Assembly: GCA_016267585.1 (NCBI GenBank)
Contig: JACQUT010000237.1
Span: forward strand, 1 to 8,742
Length of the DNA stretch: 8,742 nucleotides
Direction of reading: 5' to 3'
Source: Cyanobacteria bacterium NC_groundwater_1444_Ag_S-0.65um_54_12
Lineage (GTDB): Bacteria > Cyanobacteriota > Sericytochromatia > S15B-MN24 > VGJW01
The notes beneath the pieces were generated by a model. That model did no database searches, was not told the DNA's origin, and saw only the letters and a program-made list of their open reading frames with translations. Positions 6,903 through 8,742 of this stretch are shown piece by piece. The stretch's first letter is position 1; each line of letters opens with the position of its first letter. Both the position numbers and the translations under genes were made by a program.

Positions 6903-8627
6903 TCAATCCCCACTGTCTCGCATCGGCACCATAATGCCCTGCGCCCTGGCAAAGTTCAACGCCTCGACATAGCCAGCATCGGCATGGCGAATGACACCCA
7001 TGCCAGGATCGGTAGTAAGCACACGTTCCAAACGCCGAGTTGCAGCAAGCGTGCCGTCTGCTACAACTACCATGCCAGCGTGCAAAGAATATCCGATACC
7101 TACTCCACCGCCATGATGAAGTGAGATCCAGGTAGCTCCCCCTATGGCATTCAATAAGGCGTTGAGATATACCCAATCGGCTATCGCATCAGAACCATCT
7201 AACATTCCCTCGGTTTCACGATTGGGTGAGGCAACCGAGCCACAATCGAGATGATCTCTGCCAATTACCACCGGTGCAGCGAGTTCGCCACGCGCCACTA
7301 AATAGTTAATGGCCAACCCTAAACGTAAACGTTCGCCGTAACCTAACCAACAGATGCGTGCTGGCAAACCCTGGAATTTTACCAGTTCGCTTGCCAAGCC
7401 GATCCACCGCACCAAACCGGCATCGTCCGCGAATTCCTCTAGAATATAACGATCGATTCGCTGAATATCAGCTGGATCGCCAGAGAGCGCTACCCAACGG
7501 AACGGCCCCTTACCCTGGCAAAATAATGGGCGCAAATAAGCAGGGATGAAACCAGGATAGGAAAAAGCTAGCTTGACTCCATGATCATGAGCCAGCTGGC
7601 GCAGATTATTCCCATAATCAAAAGCGATCGCCCCCCGTTCTTGCATGGCCAAAATAGCTCTAACATGTGAAGCAGCACTCTGGCCAACGCGCGACAGATA
7701 CTCTGTCCGGTTTTCCGATGCCAGCTCCCGTGCCGCCGCAATGGATAAGCCTACCGGGATATAACCAGTCAAAGGATCATGAGCGGATGTCTGATCAGTC
7801 ACCACATCGGGGACAATGCCCAACTCAACCAATAGCGGAGCTATCTCGGCGATATTACCCAGCAAACCAACTGACAAAGGATCTTTGCGTTCCACGGCTC
7901 GGCGAACAAGTGCCAGCGCCTCGGTCAAAGAATTGGCCCAGGTCATCAGGTAGCCGGTCTCTATACGACGCCGGATCCGGCTTTCGTCAACCTCTACTAC
8001 TAACGCTACCCCACCATTCATCGTAATAGCGAGCGGCTGTGCACCGCCCATGCCGCCCAAACCAGCAGTAAGAGCCCAACGACCAGCTAAACTCCCAGCA
8101 AAATGGCGTCCTGCCAGCGCTCGGAATGTCTCGTACGTGCCTTGTAAAATCCCTTGAGTGCCAATATAAATCCAGCTGCCAGCAGTCATTTGGCCAAACA
8201 TGATTAGCCCGCGTGCTTCCAGTTCCCGAAAGGTTTCCCAGTTGGCCCACTGCGGCACCAAATTACTGTTAGCCAGCAAAACTCGCGGGGCATCACAATG
8301 ACTGCGAAAAACACCCACTGCCTTGCCAGATTGCACGAGCAAGGTCTCGTCATCTTCCAGTGCCAACAATGACTTGACTATGACCCGTAAACAGTCCCAG
8401 TTGCGAGCTGCCTTGCCAGAGCCGCCATAAACGATAAGTTCTGCTGGGTGTTCAGCAACCGCCGGATCGAGATTATTAAGCAACATTCGCAAAGCAGCTT
8501 CCTGTAGCCAGCCCTTGCAGAGCAGTCGCTGACCGCGTGGTGCTCGTAGCGTTACATGTGATTTCCCCGCTAGCAGCTCGCCCAGACCGCTGTCCTTGAC
8601 AATTTCTTCCGCTAACTGTGTATGCAT
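6903..8627 (-). CDS. hutU: Urocanate hydratase (urocanase)
   Basis: A 574-residue NAD-dependent enzyme converting urocanate to imidazolonepropionate. Landmarks: [20 protein letters not shown] (27-48), VYGG.GKAARNW (67-77), [20 protein letters not shown] (147-166), the NAD-binding glycine loop [12 protein letters not shown] (189-200), [10 protein letters not shown] (277-286), FDYGNN (336-341), and the active-site signature [10 protein letters not shown] (418-427), where C426 corresponds to the essential cysteine described in the Pseudomonas putida enzyme. [17 protein letters not shown] follows at 456-473. The ATG at 8627 is preferred because AAGGAG lies 5 nt before it. The frame stays open to an ATG at 8708, but that ATG overlaps a possible -10 box and has no Shine-Dalgarno. 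Even from 8627 the protein has a slightly long N-terminus compared with the usual ~555 residues. First gene of the operon. Confidence 0.97.
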   Translation of the reverse strand: MHTQLAEEIVKDSGLGELLAGKSHVTLRAPRGQRLLCKGWLQEAALRMLLNNLDPAVAEHPAELIVYGGSGKAARNWDCLRVIVKSLLALEDDETLLVQSGKAVGVFRSHCDAPRVLLANSNLVPQWANWETFRELEARGLIMFGQMTAGSWIYIGTQGILQGTYETFRALAGRHFAGSLAGRWALTAGLGGMGGAQPLAITMNGGVALVVEVDESRIRRRIETGYLMTWANSLTEALALVRRAVERKDPLSVGLLGNIAEIAPLLVELGIVPDVVTDQTSAHDPLTGYIPVGLSIAAARELASENRTEYLSRVGQSAASHVRAILAMQERGAIAFDYGNNLRQLAHDHGVKLAFSYPGFIPAYLRPLFCQGKGPFRWVALSGDPADIQRIDRYILEEFADDAGLVRWIGLASELVKFQGLPARICWLGYGERLRLGLAINYLVARGELAAPVVIGRDHLDCGSVASPNRETEGMLDGSDAIADWVYLNALLNAIGGATWISLHHGGGVGIGYSLHAGMVVVADGTLAATRRLERVLTTDPGMGVIRHADAGYVEALNFARAQGIMVPMRDSGD

Positions 8628-8700
8628 CGAATCTCCTTCAGCCAGCCGAGCAAAAACATTTTTATTACCAGTAGCTTCTGGGTAAAACCATTCTGGCGAC
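8628..8700 (-). other. Probable 5' leader of the hut operon transcript
   Basis: If the promoter proposed at 8707-8733 is correct, transcription starts near 8700 and leaves about 70 nt before hutU. The leader contains GCCAG (near its start) and CTGGC (just before the Shine-Dalgarno), which could pair and enclose a smaller ACCCAG/CTGGT stem and an AAAAATGTTTTT run. The stretch is also open in the hutU frame but encodes no histidine codons, so it does not look like a histidine attenuator peptide. No known riboswitch architecture is recognised. Confidence 0.35.
8633..8638 (-). promoter_or_regulatory. Strong Shine-Dalgarno deciding the hutU start
   Basis: AAGGAG (within GAAGGAG) lies 5 nt before the ATG at 8627. 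It is the best ribosome binding site in the window and fits the first gene of the operon. The alternative ATG at 8708 has nothing comparable. Confidence 0.8.
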
Positions 8701-8702
8701 GC

Positions 8703-8719
8703 CTTCATTGTAAATGAAG
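8703..8719. repeat. Perfect 17-bp inverted repeat (7-3-7), candidate operator
   Basis: CTTCATT, GTA, AATGAAG on the plus strand: two perfect 7-bp arms with a 3-bp centre. It covers the proposed -10 element, a typical place for a repressor operator. There is no U-run, so it is not a terminator. It does not obviously match the HutC sites I know, and no regulator gene is in the window to pair it with. Confidence 0.45.
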
Positions 8720-8733
8720 ATAGCAGAAGTCAA
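8707..8733 (-). promoter_or_regulatory. Candidate sigma-70-type promoter for the operon
   Basis: Reading leftward, TTGACT (8733-8728) is followed after 15 nt by TACAAT (8712-8707). Both hexamers match consensus at five of six bases, but the spacer is two bases shorter than the optimum. The -10 element overlaps the ATG at 8708, which argues against that ATG as a start codon. Only 34 bases of sequence lie upstream of 8708, so other promoters cannot be excluded. Confidence 0.4.
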
Positions 8734-8742
8734 GGATAACAG

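Noticed and set aside
6898..7176. Extension of hutI by 93 residues upstream
   Set aside because: The added residues are Cys/Trp/Arg-rich, lie in another frame inside hutU and resemble no HutI; the ATG at 6897 has a ribosome binding site and gives normal length.
1..8742. tRNA, rRNA, CRISPR, insertion sequence, attachment site
   Set aside because: No cloverleaf-like stretch, regularly spaced repeats, terminal inverted repeats or transposase motifs were seen; nearly every base belongs to one of seven minus-strand genes.

Overview
The window reads as one tightly packed, leftward-transcribed (minus strand) operon with almost no non-coding DNA. Seven genes run in the order hutU, hutI, ftcD, hutH, nanE, a ROK-family sugar kinase, and the first ~270 codons of an AMIN-domain-like exported protein that leaves the window at its left edge. 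No plus-strand gene, RNA gene, mobile element or CRISPR array was found.

Right edge (about 8628-8742): a possible promoter, a perfect 17-bp inverted repeat overlapping its -10 element, a leader of about 70 nt, and a strong Shine-Dalgarno that places the hutU start at 8627 rather than at the longer open frame beginning at 8708. Next comes a complete histidine-utilisation pathway. HutH deaminates histidine to urocanate, HutU hydrates it to imidazolonepropionate, and HutI opens the ring to N-formimino-L-glutamate. A fused formimidoyltransferase-cyclodeaminase then moves the formimino group to tetrahydrofolate and converts it to 5,10-methenyl-THF plus ammonia. The products are glutamate, two ammonia and a folate one-carbon unit. 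The catalytic residues I checked in all four enzymes are intact.

The left part holds a different pathway in the same transcript. hutH is linked by a 1-nt TAATG overlap to nanE (ManNAc-6-P 2-epimerase). nanE overlaps the ROK kinase by 8 nt (ATGGTTGA), and the kinase overlaps the exported protein by 8 nt (ATGCTTAG). NanE plus a NanK-like kinase would turn N-acetylmannosamine into GlcNAc-6-P. The exported protein could act on an envelope polymer, but its catalytic part is mostly outside the window. Joining histidine catabolism to amino-sugar catabolism in one translationally coupled unit is the most unusual thing here.

Organism: a heterotrophic bacterium with roughly balanced base composition. 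An AMIN-like domain points to an envelope of diderm or otherwise complex type. Three HIP1-type GCGATCGC octamers, the fused FtcD and the AMIN protein make Armatimonadota, Chloroflexota or a cyanobacteria-related lineage my guesses, but the sequence alone does not settle this. No regulator or transporter gene lies in the window.
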